The notes beneath the pieces were generated by a model. That model saw nothing but the letters and a program-made list of their open reading frames with translations, had not been told where the DNA came from and made no database searches. This document shows, one piece after another, positions 25,720-35,279 of a stretch of 53,338 bases of DNA. Every line of letters starts with the position of its first letter. The first letter of the stretch is position 1. The position numbers and the translations under genes were made by a program. Origin of the DNA: an uncultured Nostoc sp. (lineage in GTDB: Bacteria; Cyanobacteriota; Cyanobacteriia; Cyanobacteriales; Nostocaceae); assembly GCF_937863485.1 (NCBI RefSeq), contig NZ_CALMFY010000023.1, positions 1 through 53,338 on the forward strand. The letters are read 5' to 3'.

Positions 25720-26682
25720 ATGAATGATGACCTCAAACATTGGCTAGAAATGTTGCGATCGCCTGCCGTAAATGACCGCTTAGTAGCTGTCAAAACCTTA
25801 CAACATTTAGGCGATGAAGAAACAATAGACCCTTTAATTATCGCTTTGAAAGATGAAAATATCACTGTACAAAAAATAGCCATATCTGCCCTTTGGGAAA
25901 TTGCTAATCCTGTAGCCATCCCTGCTTTAATTGAATGCCTCGGTTCAGGAGATACAGATATTCGCACTGAAGCCGCATCAGCATTAAACGAGTTAGTTAC
26001 ACAAGACGAATTGTTACTTTTACTAGATAAACTCCAAAGTAATGATGAAAATATTCAACTAAATATTTTGATGCTTTTGCGGAAGATACATGATATTCAA
26101 TCTTTATCTGACATTTTACCATTTTTAGAATCAAAAAATCCTGACTTAAAAGAAGCAGCCGTTACGACACTGCGATATATCAATCAACTAGAAAAATGTC
26201 CACAAGCTTTAAATTTAATCTTTGATGAGGAAGCAAGTGTACGTCGTGCTGCTGCTTTAACTTTAGAACATTTACAAGATGCAGAAGTGATTACAATACT
26301 TTGTCAAGCACTTACAAATGATAGTGACTGGCAAGTTCGCCGGAATGCAACTAAATCTTTGGCTATTCATGCAAATAATCAAGCAATTTCAGCATTAGAA
26401 ATAGCTTTAAATGATGAACATTGGCAAGTGCGGAAATCAGCAGCACAAGCTTTGCAAAAAATTCCAGATATTCAAGTTATGCCAAGATTAATTCAAGCAT
26501 TAACAGATGAATATGCAGATGTAAGAAAAGAAGCTGCGATCGCACTTGGAAATTTAGCTCATCCCAACGTTATTAACCCCCTACAACAAGCCTTAGATGA
26601 CCCTGACAAAGAAGTGTCTATCCAAGCACAACGGGCAATTCAGAAGATTCAAACAGATAAAAAAGTCTCAAGGGAGCAGTAA
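25720..26682 (+). CDS. HEAT-repeat (PBS-lyase-like) protein
   Basis: This 320-residue protein is built almost wholly of about ten helical repeats of roughly 31 residues with the pattern ...PLIIALKDEN...VQKIAISALWEIAN. Such repeats occur in phycobilin lyases and in scaffold proteins. I see no catalytic domain, so scaffold or chaperone is the safer call. It follows the ferredoxin gene by 19 bases and is probably translated with it. That association suggests a role in assembling the flavoprotein/ferredoxin module (inference). Confidence 0.8.
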   Translation: MNDDLKHWLEMLRSPAVNDRLVAVKTLQHLGDEETIDPLIIALKDENITVQKIAISALWEIANPVAIPALIECLGSGDTDIRTEAASALNELVTQDELLLLLDKLQSNDENIQLNILMLLRKIHDIQSLSDILPFLESKNPDLKEAAVTTLRYINQLEKCPQALNLIFDEEASVRRAAALTLEHLQDAEVITILCQALTNDSDWQVRRNATKSLAIHANNQAISALEIALNDEHWQVRKSAAQALQKIPDIQVMPRLIQALTDEYADVRKEAAIALGNLAHPNVINPLQQALDDPDKEVSIQAQRAIQKIQTDKKVSREQ

Positions 26683-26717
26683 ATTACTAGGGAAATGCTA
26701 ACACGATAAAAGCTTTG

Positions 26718-27236
26718 CTAATTTCGCAATACAAATTCTTTACTCCAAATTATTGACGTCTGCTTATCAATAATATTTATGAGGTGAACTTTCTCGACAA
26801 AACAACGATAATTTAAATCTAAATGTTGTGCTTCTTCTAACACTTGCAAAAATTTATCTGTACCTTTTGTAAATTTTCCTAGTGTTAAATGCGGAACGAA
26901 TGGTAAATTTTCCTTGAAATATTCAGCTAATATACCTGTATATAATTTGTTGTATAGTTTTACCAGATCTACTTTTCCTTCTTCAATCATTAAAAACATA
27001 TATTCATCCCATGATTTTTGTAATCCTTTGAGACAAATAGGAAATATTTTCCACTTACTCAAGATACTATCAATATGAAGAATGAGGTTGTTTTCATTAA
27101 TAGACTCGATTAGGGGAAATACAAGTGTAATATGTGGCTCAATTAAATCAAATTGTGGGCCATATTTCTGCCTTATTTGATTGATATGTTCCGTGTTAAT
27201 ATTGGGGTAATGTACGAGTGCGTAAGACATACTCAT
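26718..27236 (-). CDS. 2'-5' RNA ligase/2H phosphoesterase family protein
   Basis: This 172-residue protein has the two hallmark motifs of the 2H family: H35-I-T37 in EPHITLVF and H116-L-T118 in VPHLTLGKF, spaced as usual. The family includes RNA ligases and cyclic phosphodiesterases. The gene is convergent with the HEAT-repeat gene and is not obviously part of the sulfur functions. The substrate is unknown. Confidence 0.85.
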   Translation of the reverse strand: MSMSYALVHYPNINTEHINQIRQKYGPQFDLIEPHITLVFPLIESINENNLILHIDSILSKWKIFPICLKGLQKSWDEYMFLMIEEGKVDLVKLYNKLYTGILAEYFKENLPFVPHLTLGKFTKGTDKFLQVLEEAQHLDLNYRCFVEKVHLINIIDKQTSIIWSKEFVLRN

Positions 27237-27330
27237 AAATTATTAAAGGTTATACAGCAGATTTCAAATTATCTAGGAGAACTTACACTAACATGAGGTA
27301 CATAAATATCTCTTCCAACATTCAGAAGAT

Positions 27331-28341
27331 ATGACTACAGTCCATCACCAAGAAGTCGTCCAATTACTCAAACAAATTATCGAACCTATTTTAAAAAATG
27401 ACATCGTTAGTTTAGGAATGGTACGAAACTTACGCATAGTTGATGACTATATTTACTTACGTTTATATATTGGTTCTCATCAGCACCAATTACAGCCAGA
27501 AATTCAATCTAAATTATCATCTCTATCTTGGTGTAAAAAAACTTATATTCAAATTTGTACAATTCCTGGTGTTAAAATAACTCTTGCAATTTCTAGTGGT
27601 AAAGGTGGTGTGGGCAAATCCACAACAGCCGTTAATATCGCCGCAGCTTTAAAATTACAAGGTGCAAAAGTAGGACTATTAGATGCTGATATCTATGGCC
27701 CCAATGTTCCCCAGATGTTGGGTTTAGGACAAGCTGATATTCAAGTGATTAATACTCCCACAGGTGATAAGTTTTTACCTTTAGAAGTTCAAGGAATAAA
27801 AATAATGTCAGTGGGTTTACTTGCAGAACCAAATCGTCCTTTGGCATGGCGGGGGCCTGTATTGCATAAAATAATCACGCAATTTTTGCAAGATGTGGAA
27901 TGGGGGGAATTAGATTATTTATTGATAGATTTACCTCCCGGTACAGGTGATGCTCAAATTACAATTATCCAAGAAAGTCCAATTTGTGGAGTCATTTTAG
28001 TGACAACTCCTCAACAAGTGGCTGTTGCAGATGTACGACGTAATATATATATGTTTCGTCAAGTGGGTGTTCCTGTCCTTGGCATCATTGAAAATATGAG
28101 TTATTTAATTTGTAGTGATTGTGGTTTACGCACACCGATTTTTGGTAGTGGTGGTGGCGAACAACTAGCCGCAGAATTACAAGCGCCTCTATTAGGACAA
28201 ATTCCTATTGATTCCCGCATTTGTAGTGGTAGTGATACTGGAAATCCGATTGCGATAAGCGAATACACTTCACCAGCAAAGGAGGTTTTTACACAAATAG
28301 CTACTTCATTAAATACTACTTTTACTTTTTTACTTTTCTAA
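27331..28341 (+). CDS. Mrp/ApbC-type Fe-S cluster carrier ATPase
   Basis: A 336-residue P-loop protein of the Mrp/NBP35 family, with an N-terminal MIP18-like (DUF59) domain (about 1-80), the deviant Walker A KGGVGKST (91-98), LLDADIYGPNVPQMLGL and the Mrp signature YLLIDLPPGTGDAQ. A CxxC-like pair, CSDCG, lies in the C-terminal part and could hold a bridging cluster. In other bacteria these ATPases assist Fe-S protein maturation. Here it is close to a ferredoxin gene whose product needs two clusters. It is probably a second copy, since the genome should also have a housekeeping Mrp. Confidence 0.88.
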   Translation: MTTVHHQEVVQLLKQIIEPILKNDIVSLGMVRNLRIVDDYIYLRLYIGSHQHQLQPEIQSKLSSLSWCKKTYIQICTIPGVKITLAISSGKGGVGKSTTAVNIAAALKLQGAKVGLLDADIYGPNVPQMLGLGQADIQVINTPTGDKFLPLEVQGIKIMSVGLLAEPNRPLAWRGPVLHKIITQFLQDVEWGELDYLLIDLPPGTGDAQITIIQESPICGVILVTTPQQVAVADVRRNIYMFRQVGVPVLGIIENMSYLICSDCGLRTPIFGSGGGEQLAAELQAPLLGQIPIDSRICSGSDTGNPIAISEYTSPAKEVFTQIATSLNTTFTFLLF

Positions 28342-28397
28342 TGGTGAAATTCATTTTTACCAACCATGAGCTAGCAATTTAAGAATATCATCTTAAT

Positions 28398-29213
28398 TTA
28401 AGCCCAGTTGCGTACTACAATAATCTTGAATTCACGTTGTTGGGGCAAAATATAATCCAGCGAACCGTAGCGTTCTAAAGCCCAGTTTCGCAAATCTTGA
28501 ATAGCATGAGGAAAGATATTATCAGGAATACTCCAAGCTGCACTTGGAATTTTATTTTCTTGGTTTTCTATCAATTTACTTACAGTATCTTCAACTCGCC
28601 ATTGAACTGCAATTTCGGTTTCTAAAGTTGCGCCTTGTGCTTCTAACTCTGCTAAAACTTCTTCTTCAGTAGCACCGTAACGCGGTAAAGAATGACCATA
28701 GCCTTCTAAAATAGCTTTCCAATACTCATTAAATTCCCATCTCTGGGCATTCACCTCTGAACTAGCACTAACAGAGCTAGCGTATCCGTGAGTGTAAAGC
28801 AAAATGCCACCTGGTTTCAGGACGCGACGAATTTCTGCTAGCGCCTGTTTCCAAGCAGAAATTAGGTGAAAAACGAGAACAACTAACGCTACATCAAAGG
28901 AGTTGTTATCAAACGGTAAAGCAGTAGCATCTCCTTTAATTGCTATTAGTTTATGAGAAACACCCTCTAGTTTTCGGTGCAGTTCAGCCAACATTTTTTC
29001 TGAGACATCTACACCAGTGTAAGAATAGCCTTTTTTGGCAATTGGTACAGCAATTCTGCCAGTACCAATACCCGTTTCATAAAACTTAGTATCTGCTGTT
29101 GGTGAAACCAAATTGAGAATAAAGTCTGTCACTTGCTCAGAAATTCCTGGGGGAAATCCTCTTGTAGCATCGTAAATATCAGAAACTCGATCAAATGAAA
29201 CAGTGGTAGTCAT
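28398..29213 (-). CDS. Class I SAM-dependent methyltransferase
   Basis: This 271-residue protein has the SAM-binding region TKFYETGIGTGRIAVPIAKK near residues 40-59, SYTGVDVSEKML, and the LPFDNNSFDVALVVLVFHLI block (motif IV). It is UbiE-like in layout. It faces the adenosine-deaminase-like gene on the same strand, 87 bases downstream of it. The substrate is unknown. Confidence 0.82.
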   Translation of the reverse strand: MTTTVSFDRVSDIYDATRGFPPGISEQVTDFILNLVSPTADTKFYETGIGTGRIAVPIAKKGYSYTGVDVSEKMLAELHRKLEGVSHKLIAIKGDATALPFDNNSFDVALVVLVFHLISAWKQALAEIRRVLKPGGILLYTHGYASSVSASSEVNAQRWEFNEYWKAILEGYGHSLPRYGATEEEVLAELEAQGATLETEIAVQWRVEDTVSKLIENQENKIPSAAWSIPDNIFPHAIQDLRNWALERYGSLDYILPQQREFKIIVVRNWA

Positions 29214-29300
29214 ATATTCTGTGTTAAGATATGGAAAAACATTTGTAATCCTAAATCTAGAACTCGTAAATTATTTTGGTGTTGTAACAAATCTACTAAG

Positions 29301-30344
29301 TCATAAAACTCTTGATTCAGTATCTCCCCATTTATTCAACTCATTCAGTAGTTCATTGCGTCGCTGTCGGGATGTAAACGCTACCTGAATAGCATGACGG
29401 GTCACATTAAGTAATTCATTTGTAGAAAAACCGAGGGCATGGGCTATTGTATACTCCCGTCCAATGGTCGTGCAGACCTGAACAGGATTGTCTGTACACA
29501 GGACAACAGGAATGCCGGACTCTACAAACTGTCGAATTGGATGCTTTATATAGGAAGGTACTGCCCCTAAAAGAACATTACAACTTAAAGAACACTCAAC
29601 AGTTACGCTGCTTTTAGCTAGTAAGTCAAATACATGGGGGTCACTGATGGCGTGTGTCGCATGACCAATTCGCGTCAGCCCAGGTACGCGCAGGACAGCA
29701 GCAATATTGGCACTAGAGAATTCCCCAGCATGGGCGGTGATTCCTAACCCTGCGCTAGCAGCCTGCTCGGCAATTTGATAAGCCGTAGTCCAATCTGCTT
29801 CTGTATCATAAGGTTTGTAAAGAAAATCTATTCCGCCTAAGCCTTCATCTACCGCCTGAATACATGCTTTTACGAGATAGTTTAAGCGATCGCCTTCAAA
29901 CCTACTTAAAATCAAAATAAATACTGCCTCAGCCCGGAGTCTGGGATATCGCACCTGGACGCGACGTTCAGCTTCTCGGAACAATGCCATCAGGTCAGGT
30001 TTGAGTACATCTTCGTTGCCAAAACGGACTTCTACCAAAATAGCTCCGTCTGCTGCTGCCTCTTCTAATAGATCCTCAATACGTGCGATAAAGTTTTCTG
30101 GCTTTGCATTAGCCTCTTGTGTTGCAGGGAAAACCTGAGCAAGTTTTTGGAGGCGAGGCATTCCTGGTGGAATTTCAGTTATTAGCTGCTCTGCCCAATC
30201 ATGCCAATTATATGGCGATCGCCCTTCACGCCGCGCCAGCACGCGGTCAAGGCGCGGCGACCACTCCTGATGTACATGCAGGTCTACTTTGGGGAGTGCA
30301 GCAATACGCGGGTCTAGCTTAATTTCAGCAAGTGGATCGATCAA
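29301..30344 (-). CDS. Adenosine deaminase-family amidohydrolase
   Basis: This is a metal-dependent TIM-barrel hydrolase with the N-terminal metal motif KVDLHVHQEW, the substrate/metal segment GITAHAGEF and the catalytic VVLCTDNPVQV (Asp-Asn). I place the start at TTG 30344, eight bases after AGGAG. An open frame extends to 30458, but that extra segment overlaps a GST remnant in another frame and has no family similarity, so it is rejected. The protein is then about 347 residues. It may deaminate a nucleoside or similar amine. Why it sits in this cluster is unclear; salvage of sulfur-bearing nucleosides is speculation. Confidence 0.8.
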   Translation of the reverse strand: MIDPLAEIKLDPRIAALPKVDLHVHQEWSPRLDRVLARREGRSPYNWHDWAEQLITEIPPGMPRLQKLAQVFPATQEANAKPENFIARIEDLLEEAAADGAILVEVRFGNEDVLKPDLMALFREAERRVQVRYPRLRAEAVFILILSRFEGDRLNYLVKACIQAVDEGLGGIDFLYKPYDTEADWTTAYQIAEQAASAGLGITAHAGEFSSANIAAVLRVPGLTRIGHATHAISDPHVFDLLAKSSVTVECSLSCNVLLGAVPSYIKHPIRQFVESGIPVVLCTDNPVQVCTTIGREYTIAHALGFSTNELLNVTRHAIQVAFTSRQRRNELLNELNKWGDTESRVL

Positions 30345-30393
30345 TGTTATATCTCCTGAAACTGGAGACTGGGGAAAGGGAAAAGGTAAGACA

Positions 30394-30532
30394 TGTAATT
30401 CAGTAGCTCGCTTTTCGGATCTCGTACAGTGACTTTCTGCATAGCGATGCGATCGCACAGACCAAGTTCTAATGCAGTTACCCTGGCAATGCGTGCATAG
30501 GGAGAGTTAGGTGTGTAAAAGAGTTTCATCAA
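30394..30532 (-). pseudogene. Glutathione S-transferase N-terminal fragment
   Basis: From the ATG at 30532 the frame reads MMKLFYTPNSPYARIARVTA, then VTVRDPKSELLNY, matching the thioredoxin-like N-domain of bacterial GSTs. Similarity stops after about 46 residues, and the frame ends shortly after in unrelated sequence. The start codon overlaps the stop of the kinase-like gene by four bases, so the lost GST was once translationally coupled to it. Confidence 0.7.
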
Positions 30533-31239
30533 AAAGTGCGATCGTTATTTTCATAATCATTTGCTCTCAAGAAAAGAATCGGTTCTGCCAAATTGTTGTT
30601 CTTCAATAAAGCATCGGCATATTGCACAGGATTCGATTCTGCAAAGTAGATTCGTTGTGCAGCATGATAACGCTGACAATACAGGCGGACTGCATTTTCC
30701 CAAGATCCAAGTCGTACCAAATCTCTCTGTATTCCACGCTGTTGGGCTACCTCAAAATCTGTATCTACATAGATTCGATAATCAAAGTAGGATACTAATT
30801 CTGGTTGCAGTAGAAAACTGGCAGCAAATAGAAAAATGTCTCCGGCATTGGCCTTCTTAGGCTCCTCTGTTATCAGGGTATCTGTTTCCAAGTCAAACCC
30901 ATGCGCTTGATAAATTAGGTTGCCTCCAGCTGCAAGTGGCTCAAGGACAAGCTTTTTGAGGAGTGGATAGTTATAAGCGTCGAAATAATAGCCTTCGGCA
31001 GATTCACGACCTTGGCGATAGCGCAGGTCACGCGGATTATGAAAATCATCTACTGCAATATGGACACAGTTTCGCCCACGTCTTTTTAAAGTCTGCTCTA
31101 ACTCTTGGGCCAACGTGGATTTGCCACTAGCAGTAATGCCAGTGACAGCCACGCGCAAAACACGAGCAGGGAGAGATGTGGCACGTTTGTCTAAAACATC
31201 AGCTATTGTTTCCAGAACCCTATTACGTGTATTGGCCAT
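30529..31239 (-). CDS. Uridine kinase-like P-loop protein
   Basis: This 236-residue protein has Walker A GITASGKST (residues 34-42), the VAVDDFHNP-like segment HIAVDDFHNPRDLRYRQG and FDYRIYVDTDFEVAQQRGI, as in the uridine/phosphoribulokinase-like family. It is longer and different at the C-terminus (ESNPVQYADALLKNNN). The substrate is not certain; a nucleoside or small sugar is likely. It lies 50 bases after the CmcJ-like gene, in a minus-strand run starting at the GST at 32912. Confidence 0.78.
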   Translation of the reverse strand: MANTRNRVLETIADVLDKRATSLPARVLRVAVTGITASGKSTLAQELEQTLKRRGRNCVHIAVDDFHNPRDLRYRQGRESAEGYYFDAYNYPLLKKLVLEPLAAGGNLIYQAHGFDLETDTLITEEPKKANAGDIFLFAASFLLQPELVSYFDYRIYVDTDFEVAQQRGIQRDLVRLGSWENAVRLYCQRYHAAQRIYFAESNPVQYADALLKNNNLAEPILFLRANDYENNDRTF

Positions 31240-31289
31240 ATTACCCGTGTATGCACACTCACTCGTGAGGGTTATCCTTTTTTTGCGAT

Positions 31290-32156
31290 CTATGCGGGGT
31301 AAAAGACGAATGTCCTTAGTTCAATGCTTTCTCGTGGGGGGGCGTTGGCTGGGCTAGTAGGGTCTTCAAAGGCTGTATGGGCGGCAAAACGGGCGTGTCC
31401 CTCTTCTGCGGAGTCGAAGCATTTGATAAATAGTGCTTCGTCTCTGTGCATTTGCGGAAAGTAGAACCATTTATGTTTAGAGTTATACGTGACTCCGTAT
31501 GTCTCACCGACGCGATCGCGGTACACTAAATCACCAGCTACAAGGTCTGTTATTGCAATGCTTTGTGCGTCACACACTGCTAATGGTGACTCTTGAATTG
31601 GTTGTGCGATCGCTCGCCAAACATTGATGATGGCAAATCGTTGTTTTAGTAGCGCATCAATATCATCTATCCCCCGCGCTGCTAGTTCCAAATGGGCGCG
31701 AGTGTAGCCTGATTTGGCGGTGAAGTCGTTGTGTACGCGCAAGGCAGGTTCTTTAATATTATTCTCACCTGGCTTTGACTGACTAGCATTACGAAGGGTA
31801 TGATCGAATATCACTACCTTGGTTGCACCTGTCACTTCTTTTAACAATTGCTCGGCTTCTGGATAGTAGACGCGGCGCACTTCGTCTTCATCATAAAAGT
31901 TGCGAACATTAGTGTTATGTCCAGTTAAGGCGAATCCTTCTTTATCTAACGAGATGTTCTCTGAGATAGAACGAGCATTGTAAATTGGCAGTTTATGCGT
32001 CTGATAAGTTGCATTCGTGCGGGTAATCCCGGCTGGCGGTTCATAAGTATAGTTAACAGGTTTTTCTGCCGTTGGAATCAGGTAAGTGAGGTTAGCCTCT
32101 ACGTTTGGCAGTTCTTGGGAAATCGGTCTGTCTAAAACTTGGTTATTTAAGCTCAT
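31290..32156 (-). CDS. CmcJ/NvfI-family oxidoreductase
   Basis: This 288-residue protein resembles the CmcJ (cephamycin 7-alpha-methoxylation P8) and fungal NvfI families. Segments are NVRNFYDEDEVRRVYYPEAE, VVIFDHTLRNASQSK, the possible metal ligands in RVHNDFT, and KHKWFYFPQMHRDEALFIKC. Members are thought to be non-haem iron-type or related oxidoreductases. It follows a GST gene by 84 bases. With the GST it might modify a thioether or conjugated compound (inference). Confidence 0.8.
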   Translation of the reverse strand: MSLNNQVLDRPISQELPNVEANLTYLIPTAEKPVNYTYEPPAGITRTNATYQTHKLPIYNARSISENISLDKEGFALTGHNTNVRNFYDEDEVRRVYYPEAEQLLKEVTGATKVVIFDHTLRNASQSKPGENNIKEPALRVHNDFTAKSGYTRAHLELAARGIDDIDALLKQRFAIINVWRAIAQPIQESPLAVCDAQSIAITDLVAGDLVYRDRVGETYGVTYNSKHKWFYFPQMHRDEALFIKCFDSAEEGHARFAAHTAFEDPTSPANAPPRESIELRTFVFYPA

Positions 32157-32240
32157 AAGTCATCCCATTTTGGATTTCGGTTAATTTTTGGTCAATACTC
32201 AACAGTTAATGATTCACTTCCATTACCACACCCCTTTGTC

Positions 32241-32912
32241 CTATTTTTGAGATGCACCAACGGGAACAGGTTCACCGAGAACTTTAGCGAATCTTTCCAA
32301 ATAGAAGTCCACAGGGTTTGCTACTGCTTGAATTGACTGGCGATCGCCTACCAGATTCCACCATGTCTGCAAACGAGGTGTTTCGGCCGGTAGTGTGAAT
32401 TTGCGGAAGTGTTCTAAGAGTGGTAAACGTTCAAACCAAGGATAGAAGCTGATATCAACTAGGCTAAACTGATCTCCTGACAAGTAATCACCTTTACCTA
32501 ATCCTTCTTGTTCAATATATAGAAGTGCTTCTGTGAACTCTTTTCGTCCTTGTTCCTGTTCGGTGCTATCTTTACCGCGCAGAAATTTGTTAAAAGCTGG
32601 GACAAGGCGAGTATTGGCGTAGTCTATCCAGATGCGAGCGATCGCTTTAGCTGCGGGATCGCGGGGTAACAATGGTGGTTCTGGAAAAACCTCATCTAGA
32701 TATTCATTGATGATAGCGGACTCGTAAATTTCAACATCTCCATGCTTGATAGCTGGAACTTTGCCATAGTGGGAAATCTGCGTGTACCCATCTGGTTTAT
32801 TTTGTAAGTCAATTTCTATCGGCGTGAAGTCAATGCCTTTTTCCAGTAAGACTACACGAGTCCGTTGAGAGAAGGTAGAGGCTTTGGCGAAGTACAGTTG
32901 TATGTTGCTCAT
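32241..32912 (-). CDS. Glutathione S-transferase
   Basis: This 223-residue protein has the two GST domains: a thioredoxin-like N-domain ([20 protein letters not shown], with cis-Pro in [10 protein letters not shown] and [13 protein letters not shown]) and a helical C-domain ending near residue 210. Serine or tyrosine rather than cysteine is at the active-site position. The ribosome-binding site AAGGAAAAG precedes ATG 32912. It is the first gene leftward from operator site 5 and so may be part of the sulfur regulon, perhaps removing glutathione conjugates. Confidence 0.88.
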   Translation of the reverse strand: MSNIQLYFAKASTFSQRTRVVLLEKGIDFTPIEIDLQNKPDGYTQISHYGKVPAIKHGDVEIYESAIINEYLDEVFPEPPLLPRDPAAKAIARIWIDYANTRLVPAFNKFLRGKDSTEQEQGRKEFTEALLYIEQEGLGKGDYLSGDQFSLVDISFYPWFERLPLLEHFRKFTLPAETPRLQTWWNLVGDRQSIQAVANPVDFYLERFAKVLGEPVPVGASQK

Positions 32913-33056
32913 GAAATCTTTTCCTTGTAATTATCGTGACATGCAGACTATTTGAGATTGCACAACTCCAACTAAAGCAATAAGACAGAAGCGAGATGTG
33001 TTGATTAGTGCAGTTAAATAATTGACTGGCAGGTATCTACGTCAGTTAAATGGTAT

Positions 33057-33086
33057 ATTACAGTTTGTCGGTCGACTTAACGTATT
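33057..33086. promoter_or_regulatory. 30-bp operator-like dyad, site 5
   Basis: ATTAC and GTATT flank exactly 20 bases. The terminal five bases of each arm differ from the usual AATAC/GTAGT only at one position each. It lies between the leftward GST gene (start 32912) and the rightward racemase-like gene (start 33188), so it could govern both. The rest of 32913-33187 shows no gene. Confidence 0.5.
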
Positions 33087-33187
33087 TTAAATATTATACA
33101 GTCTTTATGAAAATATGCATACCTAATTATTAGTGTAACTAAATAAATATCTAGACATAATCAGGTTTGTCAAAAAGAGGTATTCTT

Positions 33188-33934
33188 ATGTACTCGAAAT
33201 CTGATAGTAGGCAGATCCGTCTTGGCTTGCTAGTACCCGCAGGTAACACGACGTTTGAGCCTGACTTTCACTGTGCTTTTTCCAGTCAAGTCAGTGTTCA
33301 TAGCCATCGCGTGATTGCCCAACGCTCCCACGCCTATGAGAGCTATGAATCAATGGATGACATCAACGAAGAAGCTGTTAAGGAAGTAGAAAAATTAGCT
33401 AGAGCCGGGGTACATTTTGGAGCATACGGCTTCACAACAGCAACATTTTACCGAGGGCGAGTTTTTGCTGAAAAATTAGAGCAACGTTTGACACAGGCGC
33501 TAGGAGTACCCGTTATTGTGCCTGCTTTAGCTCTATTAGAAGCGTTGACATACCTAAAAATTAGGAAAATTTATGTAGTCACTCCTTATCCAGAATGGAA
33601 CAACCAAACGCTAAAAACGTTTTTGAGTGAAGCGTCTTTTGAAATAGTGGGGTTTAAAGGTGATGAACGCCCAAAAGAAGTAGCGAAAAATAATTACCTT
33701 TGGCATCAGTTACCCGATGAAGCCGCAGCTTTTATCAAAGAGCTATCTCACAAAGGTGCAGATGCTATTGTGTTGCCCTGTACGGCATGGAGAACATTTG
33801 AGGTGATTGAGGAATTAGAGGCAGATTTGAATATTCCTGTAGTCACAGCAAACCAAGCCACAATATGGAGTTTAGCAAGGCGTGCTTCTATTGAATCTGC
33901 ACTTCGTCCGAGAGGAAAATTGTTTGCTATTTAA
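33188..33934 (+). CDS. Asp/Glu racemase or maleate isomerase-family protein
   Basis: A 248-residue protein from ATG 33188, preceded by AAGAGG; the TTG seven codons upstream is less likely. The segments RLGLLVPAGNTTFEPDFHCA and VLPCTAWRTFEVIEELEADL include the second catalytic cysteine of the Asp/Glu racemase superfamily. The first cysteine position appears to be Asn/Thr, as in maleate isomerase (where Asn-Thr precede) or arylmalonate decarboxylases. The substrate is unknown. The methyltransferase gene follows after 44 bases. Confidence 0.75.
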   Translation: MYSKSDSRQIRLGLLVPAGNTTFEPDFHCAFSSQVSVHSHRVIAQRSHAYESYESMDDINEEAVKEVEKLARAGVHFGAYGFTTATFYRGRVFAEKLEQRLTQALGVPVIVPALALLEALTYLKIRKIYVVTPYPEWNNQTLKTFLSEASFEIVGFKGDERPKEVAKNNYLWHQLPDEAAAFIKELSHKGADAIVLPCTAWRTFEVIEELEADLNIPVVTANQATIWSLARRASIESALRPRGKLFAI

Positions 33935-33978
33935 TCACAGAGCTTTTCATAAATGAAATCTTAAAAAGAGGAAATTTC

Positions 33979-34827
33979 ATGTCAGACAAGTCTAATTTAC
34001 AAAACCCGCTTTTAGATGAGGTACTAGCTCATTATGAGCGTGGTTTGGAAGCTGAACGCTTATCAAAGCGTACAAATCCGATTGAACTAGTTCGCACCCA
34101 AGAGCTTCTTAGCCGCTACTTGCCTCCTCCTCCCGCAGTGATTTTCGATGTTGGTGGCGGCTCAGGTATCTATGCTTGTTGGCTTACCCAGCTAGGGTAT
34201 AAAGTTCATCTGATTGATCCAGTTCCTTTGCACGTAGAACAAGCCCGTTTTGCTTCTCAGGTTCAGCCAGATTATCCACTTGCAAGCGCAGAAGTTGGAG
34301 ATGCCCGTCAGTTAAATCAAGCAAACAACAGCGTTGATGCAGTTCTTCTATTTGGGCCACTGTATCACTTGATCGAACGTAGCGATCGCATAAAAGCATT
34401 ACGCGAGGCTGATCGTGTTTTAAAGAGCGGAGGTCTTGTTTTTGCCGTTGCTTGTTCTCGCTTTGCTTCGCTTTTAGACGGTTTATTTCGGGGATGGCTA
34501 GACGATCCGGAGTTTGTGGAAATTGCTTATCGAGACTTGCTTGAAGGGCAGCATCGTAATCCGAATAACCATCCTGCTTACTTTACAACAGCCTTCTTTC
34601 ATCATCCTGATGAACTAAAAGCAGAGGTGGAAGAAGCAGGGTTATCTTGTGAAAAGCTGTTAGCCATAGAAGGCCCAGGCAAATTACTACAAAATTTTGA
34701 CGAACATTGGAGTGAACAAAGTCGCCGTCAAAGACTCCTACAAGCTATTCGTTGGCTGGAGACTGAACCTTCTACACTAGGTGTGAGCGCTCACATTATG
34801 GCTATTGCTAAAAAGGTGACAGTCTGA
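33979..34827 (+). CDS. Class I SAM-dependent methyltransferase
   Basis: This 282-residue protein has the SAM motif AVIFDVGGGSGIYACWLTQL near residues 54-73, then VHLIDPVPLHV (acidic ribose ligand) and SVDAVLLFGPLYHLIERSDR as motif IV. It has the typical start (ATG 33979 after AGGAAAT). It is the second gene after operator site 5 and directly follows the racemase-like gene, with which it probably forms a small operon. Confidence 0.83.
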   Translation: MSDKSNLQNPLLDEVLAHYERGLEAERLSKRTNPIELVRTQELLSRYLPPPPAVIFDVGGGSGIYACWLTQLGYKVHLIDPVPLHVEQARFASQVQPDYPLASAEVGDARQLNQANNSVDAVLLFGPLYHLIERSDRIKALREADRVLKSGGLVFAVACSRFASLLDGLFRGWLDDPEFVEIAYRDLLEGQHRNPNNHPAYFTTAFFHHPDELKAEVEEAGLSCEKLLAIEGPGKLLQNFDEHWSEQSRRQRLLQAIRWLETEPSTLGVSAHIMAIAKKVTV

Positions 34828-34885
34828 CAGCAAGATGCACATTAACCTTATCAAACCTTAGTTAATTAAGAAAAATAAATATTAA

Positions 34886-35158
34886 GTGCAAACAGAACTG
34901 GTTATTTTCGACTGTGATGGAGTGTTGGTAGACAGCAAAACATTGGGTAATCGTATTCTTGTTGAATTTGTCGCCGAGTTTGGCTTGATATTGAAACTTG
35001 AAGAAGCCATTTTGTTATTTAAAGGTTGCAAAATGGCTGATTGTCTTGCTGTCATTGAGCAAAGACTAGGGAGAAAGATGCCACAAGATTTTGTGACTTA
35101 ACTTCATACCCGTACTGCTAAAGCTTTTGAGGGTGAACTGCTTCCCGTACAAGGATAA
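34886..35158 (+). pseudogene. HAD-family phosphatase, nonsense-broken and truncated
   Basis: The GTG-started frame opens with TELVIFDCDGVLVDSKTLGN, the catalytic DxD motif of HAD phosphatases of the beta-phosphoglucomutase type. A TAA at 35099 interrupts it, after which the same frame continues HTRTAKAFEGELLPVQG and then stops. The phosphatase core with motifs II-IV is missing. Confidence 0.65.
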
Positions 35159-35168
35159 TTGTTACAAA

Positions 35169-35279
35169 GTAATGCTCCTAAGTGGAAGGCAAACCAAGGA
35201 AGTACTCCAGTTTTACGAAAAAACTGAGTTTAAGAAGGGTATCAAAACTGGTTTTGTGGCTACACCAATATCTCACTAA
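35169..35279 (+). pseudogene. GNAT acetyltransferase C-terminal fragment
   Basis: A startless frame gives MLLSGRQTKEVLQFYEKTEF and then KTGFVATPIS before the stop at 35277. The VLQFYEKTEFKKG pattern is the familiar C-terminal strand and helix of GNAT acetyltransferases. It is directly fused to HAD debris. Confidence 0.55.

Noticed and set aside
30345..30458. Upstream extension of the adenosine-deaminase-like gene
   Set aside because: This stretch is the out-of-frame shadow of a GST remnant; a ribosome-binding site lies before TTG 30344.
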